NCBI RefSeq assembly: GCF_002899945.2
Contig: NZ_PPEG02000002.1
Coordinates: 124,001-188,000 of the forward strand
DNA from: Chryseobacterium viscerum
GTDB taxonomy: Bacteria; Bacteroidota; Bacteroidia; Flavobacteriales; Weeksellaceae
Direction of reading: 5' to 3'
DNA length: 64,000 nt
A program made the position numbers and the translations under genes. Shown here piece by piece: positions 28,130 through 36,223 of this stretch; position 1 is the first letter of the stretch, and each line of letters opens with the position of its first letter. Below the pieces are notes generated by a model. The model did not search any database. It saw only the letters and a program-made list of their open reading frames with translations, and was not told where the DNA came from.

Positions 28130-28236
28130 TTTAGGTGGAAGGTGATAGGTAGCAGGTAATAGGTAGCAGGAATTAGGTGGTCATTAGATACAATATTGGC
28201 TTTTCTATTCAATAGGGGTGGGGTTTAGCTAAAACC
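28130..28236. repeat. Short tandem units and a GGCTTTAGCC-family palindrome
   Basis: A run of near-tandem units based on ATAGGTAGCAGGTA (28147-28173) is followed by ATTCAATAGG...GGTTTAGCTAAAACC (28207-28236), which shares its left flank with the palindromes at 55771 and 60912. Confidence 0.55.
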
Positions 28237-28294
28237 TATAAAATAAAGTGGAGCGCAATTATATTTTCGTAACATAGAAAATATTCACCAACAT

Positions 28295-29263
28295 CTAAGA
28301 AATAACCAGATTTTTCAATATCGCTTCAGACTTCAGTTCCGTTTCCTTCCATTCTTTTTCAGGGCTGCTTTGAGCGGTTATTCCGCCTCCTACAAAAATA
28401 TGTACAGCGTCTTTATAAAGCCTGGCACAACGCAGATTCACAAAATACAAAATACTGTCTTCAGTTTCGACCTTAATATAACCCGCATAGAATTCACGGG
28501 GGAATTTCTCGTATTTACGGATGTTTTCATTGCAAAAATCTTTAGGAATACCGCAAACTGCCGGAGTAGGGTGAAGGTCCTGAATAATCCTGTCAAGATC
28601 CTCTGGCTGAATGGTTGTTTTAAAATCTGTTCTTAAATGCTTAATATTTCCGGAAATGTGATCATAGGTTTCCGATTGCTGTATTTTATCAGAATAGTTT
28701 TTAAGAATGTCTTGAATATAACTGGTGACTGGTTTTTGTTCTTCAATTTCTTTTTCAGACCATTCTTCCAACACAGGAAGAGTTCCTGCCAACGCCATGG
28801 TTTCAAACTCATGGGTTGTTTTGTTGAACTTTCCTAATACTTCGGAGAAAGCTCCCATCCATGCATTTTCTCCGTCATTGAAGAGGTATCTGAAGGCATT
28901 TGGATAGGATTTACATATATTATTAAAACTCTCCTTAAAATCAATGATCCCAAAGTCTGTAAAAATTTTTCTTCTTGAATAAACCAGCTTAGGAAGATTG
29001 TTTTCTTTAATCACTTCGATGACTTCCTGTAATGTTTTACAGTATTCTTCCCTGGTTTCGGCGATGCTGTCGGTTGGGGCATTAATGAATGCCTCGTTTG
29101 TGATCGAAGTATGATCAAATTCGGACGGATCAATTTCAACAATATCTCCATTGAAGTGAATATGATCTAAGCCATTATAAGAATGAAATTTGACCGCATT
29201 TTTTATATTTTTTTCATCCGCAGACAAGAGTCTTTCGTCGAAAGGAAGTTTGAAATAAATCAT
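28295..29263 (-). CDS. menF: Isochorismate synthase (chorismate-binding enzyme)
   Basis: 322 residues. Converts chorismate to isochorismate. The C-terminal chorismate-binding domain shows MALAGTLPVLEEW, QDLHPTPAVCGIPKD and FYAGYIKVE, with Mg-binding Glu residues in the ETMALAG and SEKEIEEQ area. It is shorter than EntC/MenF at the N terminus, as in other flavobacteria. A menaquinone role is favoured because menC is in this window and no siderophore genes are seen. The next gene on the strand upstream is a hotdog thioesterase, a possible MenI. Confidence 0.88.
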   Translation of the reverse strand: MIYFKLPFDERLLSADEKNIKNAVKFHSYNGLDHIHFNGDIVEIDPSEFDHTSITNEAFINAPTDSIAETREEYCKTLQEVIEVIKENNLPKLVYSRRKIFTDFGIIDFKESFNNICKSYPNAFRYLFNDGENAWMGAFSEVLGKFNKTTHEFETMALAGTLPVLEEWSEKEIEEQKPVTSYIQDILKNYSDKIQQSETYDHISGNIKHLRTDFKTTIQPEDLDRIIQDLHPTPAVCGIPKDFCNENIRKYEKFPREFYAGYIKVETEDSILYFVNLRCARLYKDAVHIFVGGGITAQSSPEKEWKETELKSEAILKNLVIS

Positions 29264-29368
29264 GAGTTATGAATGCATTTTGAAAATTAACCACCGGAAA
29301 TATACAGGAAATTCCGGTTACAATTTTCCTTTCTACAAAGGTATTATTAGTCTTAAATATGTCAAAAT

Positions 29369-29405
29369 AAAAAGAGCTTAAATTTATTTTAAGCTCTTTA
29401 TTTTT
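29369..29405 (-). terminator. Terminator of the hotdog thioesterase gene
   Basis: Stem AAAGAGCTTAAA / TTTAAGCTCTTT with A/T-rich loop and T-run on the minus strand; the plus side also ends in T-rich sequence. Confidence 0.75.
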
Positions 29406-29419
29406 TATGTTGTTGTCAC

Positions 29420-29848
29420 TTATCTATTGATGATATTATTCGTCATCGTAGTGTGGTTGATAAGCACTCCTTTTTCGTCACGGATTTCAATCTCAGAAAC
29501 GTGCATAGTCTTTCCTTTTCTGATAAAACGTGCGGTAGCAGTTACAATTCCGTCTTTTTTGCTTTTTAGGTGGTTAGAATTGATATTAGTCCCAACTCCA
29601 TAATACTTTTCACCATCAATAAATATATTAGACAGGCTTGACCCTAAGGTTTCAGCTAAGACGCAGCTTGCTCCTCCATGCATGATCCCAAATGGCTGAT
29701 GCGTTCTTGGAAGAACAGGCATTGTCGCTGTAAGGGTTTCATTTTCGAGATCAATATCGATGAATTTTATTTCAAGGGTTTTGGCAAGCGTTACATCTCC
29801 CCAGTTATTGATGAATGCTAGTATTTCTTCTTTTGTCTGACCTTTCAT
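29420..29848 (-). CDS. Hotdog-fold thioesterase (PaaI-like; possible DHNA-CoA thioesterase)
   Basis: 142 residues. The active-site segment PFGIMHGGASCVLAETLGS (about 52-70) has the HGG motif and catalytic Glu of the Arthrobacter 4-HBA-CoA type, the same class as MenI. It lies upstream of the isochorismate synthase gene on the same strand, separated by a terminator, so a menaquinone role is suggested but unproven; a general acyl-CoA role is the alternative. The acyltransferase gene is 27 bp upstream. Confidence 0.85.
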   Translation of the reverse strand: MKGQTKEEILAFINNWGDVTLAKTLEIKFIDIDLENETLTATMPVLPRTHQPFGIMHGGASCVLAETLGSSLSNIFIDGEKYYGVGTNINSNHLKSKKDGIVTATARFIRKGKTMHVSEIEIRDEKGVLINHTTMTNNIINR

Positions 29849-29875
29849 TTTGTATGATTAATTTTGTTTCTAGAT

Positions 29876-30463
29876 CTATTCATTTCCGGTTCCCATAATA
29901 TTGGGGTTCCAGTTGGTAGGGATTTTAGGGACAATATCATTTTTCACATAATAATCCTGAATTTCCTCCATGATTTCTGAAAAAGGAACCGATGCTATTC
30001 TTTCATAAGGAATGGTGTACCCCAAATAAACAATGTTTCTTTTGAAATCACCTGCGGCCAGTACAATAGGAACTTTTGCAGCCAAAGCCATGTGGTAGAA
30101 TCCCTTTCTCCATTTCGGTACCCAGCTTCTTGTTCCTTCCGGAGTAATCACAAGGCTGAAATCTTCTTTGGAAAATTGATTCGCTACGAAATTCACAAGG
30201 TCATTTTTCTGGCTTCTGTCGATACCGATCCCTCCAAGTCCTTTTACAATACTTCCGTACCAGGCTTTGGTATGGGCATCTTTGATGATGATTTTTAAAG
30301 GTTTCTCTAAAGACCAATAGGAGAAATTCCCTAAAATGTATTCCATATTATGAGTATGTGGTGCTACCACAAGGATGCATCTGTTCAGGTTGTTGACATC
30401 GCCTTGTAAAACGACCTTCCAACCTAATATTTTTAACATTGCTTTACCTATTAGCTTTTTCAT
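29876..30463 (-). CDS. Lysophospholipid acyltransferase-like protein (HX4E variant)
   Basis: 195 residues. It has the 1-acylglycerol-3-phosphate acyltransferase plan: VVAPHTHNMEYILG, then GGIGIDRSQKND and ITPEGTRSWV. The catalytic HX4D motif reads HTHNME here, so the usual Asp is Glu. The substrate-binding EGTRS block is intact. Predicted to sit on the inner membrane surface. The 27-bp gap to the thioesterase suggests a shared transcript. The substitution may alter or reduce activity; checking against flavobacterial relatives would tell if it is shared. Confidence 0.8.
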   Translation of the reverse strand: MKKLIGKAMLKILGWKVVLQGDVNNLNRCILVVAPHTHNMEYILGNFSYWSLEKPLKIIIKDAHTKAWYGSIVKGLGGIGIDRSQKNDLVNFVANQFSKEDFSLVITPEGTRSWVPKWRKGFYHMALAAKVPIVLAAGDFKRNIVYLGYTIPYERIASVPFSEIMEEIQDYYVKNDIVPKIPTNWNPNIMGTGNE

Positions 30464-30484
30464 AGATTTCTTGGATTAAAAACA

Positions 30485-30517
30485 AAAAAGTATAACCAAA
30501 TTTTGGTTATACTTTAC
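30485..30517 (-). terminator. Perfect hairpin with T-run before the acyltransferase gene
   Basis: Fourteen-base-pair arms AAAGTATAACCAAA (30487-30500) and TTTGGTTATACTTT (30502-30515) form a nearly loopless palindrome; on the minus strand it is followed by TTTTTTGTTTTT. It terminates whatever is transcribed from the gap at 30518-30778 and stands 22 bp before the acyltransferase ATG, so attenuation of that gene is also possible. Confidence 0.75.
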
Positions 30518-30778
30518 AAATATATTGAAATATTATCGCTCTTAAAATAAACCGCTAATTAAATCTACGATTTTCATTACGAATTCCATTGCAAATTGTA
30601 TCATGATAAGGCTGTGTTTTTGGTTGATTGGTTATTAAATTTTAACAGTACGAAATTAAAACATTTTTTTTACATAAAGAACTAAATATTGCTTTATTTT
30701 CACTTTTCTGAGAGAAGAAGGGTGTGAATTTCAAACGGTTGCCATCCACCCACACCTTCTACCACTCTCTGAAGTTAA
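30518..30778. other. Gap holding a small peptide candidate and a hairpin
   Basis: Contains the minus-strand 20-codon ORF at 30542-30604 and, next to the PspC stop, a large imperfect hairpin (GAGAGAAGAAGGGTGTG near 30711-30727 pairing with CACACCTTCT...ACTCTC near 30750-30770). No larger ORF is supported. Confidence 0.5.
30542..30604 (-). CDS. Possible 20-residue amphipathic peptide
   Basis: Reads MIQFAMEFVM then KIVDLISGLF and stops. Hydrophobic residues with one Glu, one Lys and one Asp spaced every few positions fit an amphipathic helix of the phenol-soluble-modulin or type I toxin size class. It has its own downstream hairpin terminator and a TAATTTCG box, one base off the -7 consensus, upstream. 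Too short for statistical support, so expression and function are open. Confidence 0.4.
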   Translation of the reverse strand: MIQFAMEFVMKIVDLISGLF

Positions 30779-32500
30779 TTATTTAGTTTGTATGGAAATT
30801 TCGTTTTTTCCGTCTTTGATTTTGATGTCCACATCTTTGTTTATTTTCTTGATATTGGACACTGCAGAATCAATTACTTTCTTTGCCTGGTTGTTTGGAA
30901 CTTTTTTACCGTTTACGATGATGCTGTCTTGATCATCAGAGTTGTATTCGATACTAGAACCGTTTACCGTGATTTTATTTTTTTCAACTCTAACACCGTT
31001 GTGGTATTCATCTCTGTCCTCCTCGTTGTCATTGATCCCGTCTCCGTCTAAGTCTCCATCTATATTGATATCGTTCTTCTTCATTGAGATAACAATGGTT
31101 TTTTGTGGAACTACAAGCTCATAATTTACGCTGTAGTCTCTGAATCTGTGTTCATATGGATATTTTACATAGTTTGGAAGTAATATTTTATTGTTTACAA
31201 CTTCTACAGGAACCGTCAGCTGGATAGGGAAATTATAACCATTTCCTTCCTTTTTGATGATCAGATAAGGGGTTTTGATATCCGGTTTTCTGGTTACATC
31301 TACTGAAATATAATCTTCTTCATACACAGATCTTTTATCAGAATAAATATCATTGTTGTAAGCTTTAAAATTCTGAGGAATGTTGATTTGCTTTACATCT
31401 ACATACAATGTATCTGAAGTTGTGTTGATGGCAACATTTTCTACATCTTCTTTATTTCCTTTGTAGATCATGTTCTTTTTGGCCATGCTTAGTCCAAAGT
31501 AAGTTCCTAACCCGATCAGAAGAAGAAATAAACCTCCTATTACCCATCCGATATTTCTCAGTTTTGTTTTTGGAGAGAATATCTTGATGCTTAATAAACT
31601 GAAAAGAATAGCAGGAATTAAACTTCCGATGACCATCATAGCTGCCAGTACTTTATCAAGTCCCTGATCATCCATGTAGAATCTGATTTCGTTAGCTCCT
31701 GGGAAGTCTGTATCCATTCCGAAAAGACCGAATAATACAAATACTCCGATAATGCTTCCTACAGCCATCAATACGAAGAACCCTCCTACAATGTATTTGA
31801 ATACATTCCAGATACCGCTTCCTGCATTGTTGATGTAAGGCTTGTTTTCGTTATATATTTCTCCGACCCTCTGAGTAGATTCATTGGCAAACTGCACCAA
31901 TTTATTAGACTCATTTTTAAGATTGTCGAAGTTCATAGGCTTTCCCTGCATTTTCAGGAAATCTGCTGCTGTTTCAGCTTTTGGAAGTACGATCCAAAGG
32001 ATTACATATAAAAGACCGATCAATGAAGATGAGATGGCTGCTGTGAAAATTCCTAGTACGAAGATTCCCAGCCAGATTGCTCTCATTGTGGTAATATCCA
32101 TTCCTACATATTGAGCTAAACCTGCACAAACTCCGGCTACTTTTTGTTTTTCCGGATCACGGAACAGTTGTTTTTTATCTGTATAATTATTTCCTGAATA
32201 GGTATTTCTTGCTGATGTTTTTTCAGAAAAATAAGCTTCTTCCTGTTCTTCAATTTTTTCAGGGCTTCCGATCTGTGCGATTACCTTTTCTACATCGGTA
32301 TCGTTGATTACTTCACGTTTTCCCAGAGAATCTTTGAAAATCTCCACCATTCTTATTTCTATGTCATGCATTACCTCATCAGCCTCAGAAGCGTCCAGTG
32401 AGCTTCTCAGAGCATTCAGGTAGTCGCTGAGCTTTATATATGCGTGTTCTTCTATGGTAAAAGAAAAACCTGCGAGTCCTATTGAGAGTGTCTTGTTCAT
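30779..32500 (-). CDS. PspC domain protein
   Basis: 573 residues. An N-terminal helical domain (1-95, LNALRSSLDASEADEVMHDIEIRM) resembles a DUF1700-like module. A PspC domain follows (about 108-175, KQLFRDPEKQKVAGVCAGLAQYVGM) with membrane helices, then three or four further membrane segments (about 230-350) and a beta-rich C-terminal domain with DGDLDGDGINDNEEDRDE, an acidic Asp-rich loop that may bind calcium. It sits 11 bp downstream of a PadR regulator gene, a pairing typical for envelope-stress control. Confidence 0.88.
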   Translation of the reverse strand: MNKTLSIGLAGFSFTIEEHAYIKLSDYLNALRSSLDASEADEVMHDIEIRMVEIFKDSLGKREVINDTDVEKVIAQIGSPEKIEEQEEAYFSEKTSARNTYSGNNYTDKKQLFRDPEKQKVAGVCAGLAQYVGMDITTMRAIWLGIFVLGIFTAAISSSLIGLLYVILWIVLPKAETAADFLKMQGKPMNFDNLKNESNKLVQFANESTQRVGEIYNENKPYINNAGSGIWNVFKYIVGGFFVLMAVGSIIGVFVLFGLFGMDTDFPGANEIRFYMDDQGLDKVLAAMMVIGSLIPAILFSLLSIKIFSPKTKLRNIGWVIGGLFLLLIGLGTYFGLSMAKKNMIYKGNKEDVENVAINTTSDTLYVDVKQINIPQNFKAYNNDIYSDKRSVYEEDYISVDVTRKPDIKTPYLIIKKEGNGYNFPIQLTVPVEVVNNKILLPNYVKYPYEHRFRDYSVNYELVVPQKTIVISMKKNDINIDGDLDGDGINDNEEDRDEYHNGVRVEKNKITVNGSSIEYNSDDQDSIIVNGKKVPNNQAKKVIDSAVSNIKKINKDVDIKIKDGKNEISIQTK

Positions 32501-32511
32501 AGCTTTGTTTT

Positions 32512-32841
32512 TTAATTTTGTTGGGTGATTTGGTTGACTGACGCTGTCAGCTCATTCCATGTGTTTTGAAGTTCATCCAGAAAGAGTTTCCCTTTTTCTG
32601 TGATCTGATAATATTTTCTGGGTGGTCCTCCTGTAGATTCTTCCCATCTGTAAGAGAGAAACTCTCCGTTTTTAAGTCTTGTAAGAAGAGGGTAGAGGGT
32701 CCCTTCTACTACATCCAGTTTTCCTTTTTTCAGTTCATCGATAAGATCGGAAACATACATTTCTCTATTATTGATGAGACTTAGAATACAGAATTCCAGA
32801 ATCCCTTTTCGCATTTGCGCTTTGGTATTTTCGGTATTCAT
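32512..32841 (-). CDS. PadR family transcriptional regulator
   Basis: 109-residue winged-helix repressor with an N-terminal HTH domain (residues 10-85: FCILSLINNREMYVSDLIDEL, VVEGTLYPLLTRLKNGEFLS, GGPPRKYYQITEKGK) and a short C-terminal dimerisation helix. It precedes the PspC gene by 11 bp and presumably represses this two-gene operon. Effector unknown. Confidence 0.92.
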   Translation of the reverse strand: MNTENTKAQMRKGILEFCILSLINNREMYVSDLIDELKKGKLDVVEGTLYPLLTRLKNGEFLSYRWEESTGGPPRKYYQITEKGKLFLDELQNTWNELTASVNQITQQN

Positions 32842-33293
32842 CTTTGATAAGTTTTGTTAATTAGTTATATTTTTAGAAAAATGCCCCTAGCTAGTTGAGC
32901 CTATTCTAATTTTACATTACAAAGATATGTAAATTAAATGGTAATATGCAATACAAAGTAGTAAAATTTTTAAAATAAATAGTGTAATCAGTTGTCAATC
33001 AGTGAAATAATTTTTAATACGAATTTTAAGGAAAATGAATTTGAGTGGAAAATGGGTGAAAAATGTCTAAATTTTAAATGAAATTGAAATAAATGCAGAG
33101 AAAAAAATCATCATTCATTAATTATTGCTTATTACCGATTACTCATATCATAGCCCCTATAGCAGCGGTTACCCCACAGCAGGTTGGGGTGTAGGTCTGG
33201 AGCGAGGAGTATGAGCGGATAGCGGGAAACAGCTTCTTATCAACGGATATTCTTTTATTTGAAGGAATAAAACGGTTTTAAATTCTGAGAGAT
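32842..33293. other. Intergenic region with a dispersed structured repeat
   Basis: Upstream half is AT-rich and carries the PadR promoter region on the minus strand. At about 33148-33240 there is an element starting CATAGCCCCTATAGCAGCGG, containing the hairpin ACCCCA/TGGGGT, and ending GAGCGGATAGCGGGAAACAG. I know such AGCCCC...GCGGATAGCGGG blocks as common in flavobacterial intergenic DNA. Confidence 0.6.
33148..33240. repeat. AGCCCC...GCGGATAGCGGG extragenic element
   Basis: GC-richer than its surroundings, with an internal ACCCCA / TGGGGT hairpin (about 33170-33190) and complementary outer blocks (CCCCTATAGC against GGATAGCGGG, imperfect). No ORF. Function unknown. Confidence 0.55.
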
Positions 33294-33324
33294 TTTGAGA
33301 TCGGTATTATGATTCGTATTTTTG
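33294..33324 (+). promoter_or_regulatory. Consensus promoter TTTG-N19-TATTTTTG
   Basis: Exact -33 TTTG at 33294-33297, 19-base spacer and TATTTTTG at 33317-33324, 39 bp before the ATG of the XAC2610-like gene. Confidence 0.8.
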
Positions 33325-33363
33325 TTAGCAATAGAAAACACCTAAATCCAAATTACTATTACC

Positions 33364-34059
33364 ATGAATATTTTAAATAAGTATAAGAACCTATCGGCTT
33401 TTCTTGTATTGGGTCCCTTATGTTTCGGACAATATCAGTTTGAAGTAAAAAATGTGTCAAAGAGCTATAGTGCCATCATCAAGGTAGAAAATTGCTATGA
33501 CAGCCGATGCAGTGGAAAGGGAACTGTGGAGCTGTTTGATAACAGAAACAGTAAGGTACAATCCTTTGTTTCCGATGATCTTGTTCTGGAAATAGAAGAA
33601 AGCCAGAAACTGACCCCGGGAAAAATGATTCAGTTAACGAAGCCGCAAAATTCTGTGATTATAGATGATTTTAATTTTGACGGAACAGAAGACATTGCCA
33701 TAAGGAACGGAAATATGGGGAACTATAGCGCTGCTTCATATGATGTATATGTGTTCAATAGTACCAGAATGGCATTTGTGAAGAGTAAAGAGCTTACGGA
33801 TCTTGCTTCCAATTCCCTTGATATTTTTGATGTTGATGCCAAGCGCAAACGCCTCATTGCCTATGGAAGATCAGGCTGCTGCAATTTTTTCACGATGGAA
33901 TATGCCGTAATTCCGAATAAAGGACTGGATATGGTCTTTGAAAAGGAAGAAGATACAACCAATGAAGGTCAGGTAAAGGTAATAACGAAAGAAAAGATCA
34001 ATAATAAATGGAATACCAAAACGAAAGTATATCCTGCAGATCAATATAATAGAAAATAA
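33364..34059 (+). CDS. XAC2610-like secreted protein
   Basis: 231 residues with an N-terminal signal (residues 1-22, ending near CFGQ). The central part contains DDFNFDGTEDIAIRNGNMGNYS, a calcium-loop-like repeat shared by XAC2610-type and FG-GAP-like proteins, and an FDVDAKRKRLIAYGRSGCCNFF segment with a vicinal Cys pair. Function unknown, probably periplasmic or extracellular. It has a consensus promoter of its own. Confidence 0.75.
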   Translation: MNILNKYKNLSAFLVLGPLCFGQYQFEVKNVSKSYSAIIKVENCYDSRCSGKGTVELFDNRNSKVQSFVSDDLVLEIEESQKLTPGKMIQLTKPQNSVIIDDFNFDGTEDIAIRNGNMGNYSAASYDVYVFNSTRMAFVKSKELTDLASNSLDIFDVDAKRKRLIAYGRSGCCNFFTMEYAVIPNKGLDMVFEKEEDTTNEGQVKVITKEKINNKWNTKTKVYPADQYNRK

Positions 34060-34067
34060 GAAGTAAG

Positions 34068-34658
34068 ATGAAAATTCAGAAAGAGATCGATTTTATCCTG
34101 GCAGTGGATGCTTTGAAAAATGTACAGAGAAGAAATTATAATGCAGACGATTCCCGAAGAGAAAATACAGCGGAACACTCCTGGCAGATTATCATTCTGG
34201 CTCAGATCCTTTATCCCTATGCGAAAAACCGCACGGATATAGATTTGTTAAGGGTGATAAGAATGCTTTCCATTCATGATCTTGTGGAGATAGAAGCCGG
34301 AGACACTTTTATTTTTGATGAAAAAGCAATGGTAGGAAAGTTTGAAAGAGAGAAAGCATCTGCTCAAAAGATCTTCGGAATTCTGGATGAACCTTTACGT
34401 TCGGAATTTTTTAATCTGTGGCTTGAGTTTGAAGAAGAGGAAACCCCAGATGCTGTTTTTGCCTGTGGAATAGACAGAATAATGCCGTTTATCTTAAATT
34501 CCCATACTTCAGGAAAGAGCTGGACGGAAGCCGGAGTAACAGAAAAGCAAATAAGAAATATACTTGAAAATGCAATCACGAGAGCTTCGGATGAAATGGG
34601 AGAGGCTTTTGAACTGCTGCTGAACAGAAGTCTGGAAACAGAAAAAGTTTTGAAATAA
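34068..34658 (+). CDS. HD domain phosphohydrolase (YfbR/HDDC2-like)
   Basis: 196 residues. Metal-binding pattern: AEHSWQ (His, about 39), IHDLVEIEAGDTF (HD pair, about 69-70) and FACGIDRIMPFIL (Asp). This is the plan of 5'-deoxynucleotidase-like HD proteins that cleave nucleoside monophosphates. It starts 8 bp after the XAC2610-like stop and ends at a strong terminator, so the two form one transcript. Confidence 0.85.
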   Translation: MKIQKEIDFILAVDALKNVQRRNYNADDSRRENTAEHSWQIIILAQILYPYAKNRTDIDLLRVIRMLSIHDLVEIEAGDTFIFDEKAMVGKFEREKASAQKIFGILDEPLRSEFFNLWLEFEEEETPDAVFACGIDRIMPFILNSHTSGKSWTEAGVTEKQIRNILENAITRASDEMGEAFELLLNRSLETEKVLK

Positions 34659-34673
34659 TTTCAGTGAGAATAG

Positions 34674-34712
34674 AAAAGCTTCGGGCGGCCAAAGGCCGCC
34701 CGAAGCTTTTTA
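34674..34712. terminator. Strong bidirectional terminator
   Basis: Seventeen-base-pair perfect stem AAAAGCTTCGGGCGGCC / GGCCGCCCGAAGCTTTT with an AAA loop, between convergent genes. Confidence 0.95.
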
Positions 34713-34713
34713 A

Positions 34714-35097
34714 TTATAGTATTTGGATTGGTTTCTTGAATTCGTCTATCGCTACAAAAGTGAAATCACCTACAATGGCTTTTTCTCTTTCATAGGAATA
34801 CATCTGCTCGGTGTAGATCTCAACATTTACTTTCATACTGGTTTTTCCTACGTATGACACTTTTCCGATCAACTCAACAATCGTTCCAGCAGGAATAGGT
34901 TTCTTGAAATCGATCTTGTCACTGCTCACTGTTACCACTCTTTTTCTTGCAAATCGGGTTGCGGTAATAAAAGCTACTTCGTCCATCAGCTGCATCGCCG
35001 TACCTCCAAAAAGGGTATCATAATGATTGGTTGTGTTAGGGAAAACCGCTTTAAAGATTCTGGTTTCGGATGCTTCAATTCTTTCTTCTGTAGTCAT
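34714..35097 (-). CDS. Acyl-CoA thioesterase (YciA-like hotdog)
   Basis: 127-residue hotdog enzyme. The N-terminal segment FPNTTNHYDTLFGGTAMQLMDEVAF (described in two parts: N-x-x-x-x-x-x-F-G-G and the catalytic D in MDE) is that of YciA/BACH-type acyl-CoA thioesterases. It is the only gene downstream of the cobalamin riboswitch at about 35229-35385. The substrate chain length is unknown. A link to B12 status is suggested by context only. Confidence 0.9.
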   Translation of the reverse strand: MTTEERIEASETRIFKAVFPNTTNHYDTLFGGTAMQLMDEVAFITATRFARKRVVTVSSDKIDFKKPIPAGTIVELIGKVSYVGKTSMKVNVEIYTEQMYSYEREKAIVGDFTFVAIDEFKKPIQIL

Positions 35098-35228
35098 ATA
35101 TCATTATTAATTAAAGCGAAATAAAATGATATTAAAATAACAGAATAATGACAGGAACTTATAGAATTCCTGAAACAATCCATCAGATCAATACAACTTC
35201 AAATCGCGAAAGTTACATGTTTAAGAAA

Positions 35229-35385
35229 AAGGCAGGTCTCCTGACTTGTAACATCTTTATCTCCTTCCCATGCCTCGCACAGTGGATCTTTGATAAAGAT
35301 TTCAGTTACTTACAGTTGCGCGACAGTCCGTGATTTTCACACGGTTCCCTTTTAATCTGCAGTGATGCAGAACCAATTTCTGTGA
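35229..35385 (-). promoter_or_regulatory. Cobalamin (adenosylcobalamin-type) riboswitch
   Basis: Read on the minus strand the region shows the core blocks of the B12 aptamer in order: AAAAGGGAACCGTGTGAAAATC, GACTGTCGCGCAACTGTAAG, the B12-box-like CCACTGTGCGAGGCATGGGAAG, and AAGTCAGGAGACCTGCC at the 3' end. (Blocks are quoted in pieces.) A TATTTTTG promoter box lies just upstream at 35412-35419. The nearest downstream gene on this strand is the thioesterase, with a 131-base leader remainder that includes a CAGGAA/TTCCTG hairpin. No B12 transport or synthesis gene is present in the window. Confidence 0.9.
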
Positions 35386-35411
35386 TGAATAAGTGTAAAA
35401 CTTTTCGAGTG

Positions 35412-35419
35412 CAAAAATA
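35412..35419 (-). promoter_or_regulatory. -7 box TATTTTTG of the riboswitch transcript
   Basis: Exact TAnnTTTG match on the minus strand, placing the start near 35406, just before the aptamer; it lies in the short gap after the stop of the next upstream gene. Confidence 0.6.
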
Positions 35420-35425
35420 ATGAAT

Positions 35426-36223
35426 TTATTCCGGATTATGGTAAATAATCTGGCTGATTACTCTACCTTTCTTGATCGTCCAGAGAGTGGTATATCTGTT
35501 CTCTCCTGAACCATTTATCATGTATAGGAAAATATTGTCATTATCAAGAGAGGTTACTCCAATGTTCTCAAAATCCATGGTAGGCTGGAACATATTTTTG
35601 ATAGCTTCTCTTACAAAAACAGAACCTCTTCCGGGCTGCTGTACTCTGATCGATTTGATCTCGGTCATCCCTTCAGGAAGGTCGTTTCCAATTCCCCAGG
35701 GTTTTACTTTATCGATGGTAAGAAGTTTTCCTTCTGCATCTTTTTCCTTTTTACGGTAGCCAGCGTTGGAAGGATAGACATCAATCACCACTTTGCTTCT
35801 TTGAGCAGTAGGAATTTTAGGATCAGAATTGTCTGTGAAAATAAGTGATCTCCCGTTTTTAGATTTTGAAGGAGTATAGGCTGGAAGCTGATCGATATAA
35901 GCAATACGTTCTTTATTAACCATCCCTTCTTTATCAAGAGTTTCATAACGCACAAATGGTTTGTCATCATCCTGTTTTTCAGGATATTTGATCCAAATCC
36001 ATTCTGTTTCTCCGGGAGCGGGCTTTACATAAACGAATACATCACCTTTACGCATACGGATCTTGTCTACAATTTTTCGGTAATTGTCTTTATGAACCCG
36101 TACATTGGCATATCCCTCTTCAGCTTTTACAACTCCGAAAGGAACTTTATTCTGTCCTTTTACAAAGGCTAAAGAAAAAATACTGAAAGCGGATACATAG
36201 AATGCTTTGTTTATGAAAGTCAT
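35426..36223 (-). CDS. Secreted protein of unknown function
   Basis: 265 residues from the ATG at 36223 (MTFINKAFYVSAFSIFSLAFVKGQ), which gives a clean signal peptide; an upstream ATG adds eight residues without signal character. The mature part starts VPFGVVKAEEGYANVRVHKDNYRKI with an SH3-like/GW-like pattern, then Lys/Asp-rich beta segments. No family recognised beyond general Bacteroidota secreted proteins. Confidence 0.7.
   Translation of the reverse strand: MTFINKAFYVSAFSIFSLAFVKGQNKVPFGVVKAEEGYANVRVHKDNYRKIVDKIRMRKGDVFVYVKPAPGETEWIWIKYPEKQDDDKPFVRYETLDKEGMVNKERIAYIDQLPAYTPSKSKNGRSLIFTDNSDPKIPTAQRSKVVIDVYPSNAGYRKKEKDAEGKLLTIDKVKPWGIGNDLPEGMTEIKSIRVQQPGRGSVFVREAIKNMFQPTMDFENIGVTSLDNDNIFLYMINGSGENRYTTLWTIKKGRVISQIIYHNPE

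Noticed and set aside
35148-35333. Plus-strand 61-residue ORF
   Set aside because: Lies antisense across the cobalamin riboswitch, whose conserved blocks explain the sequence.
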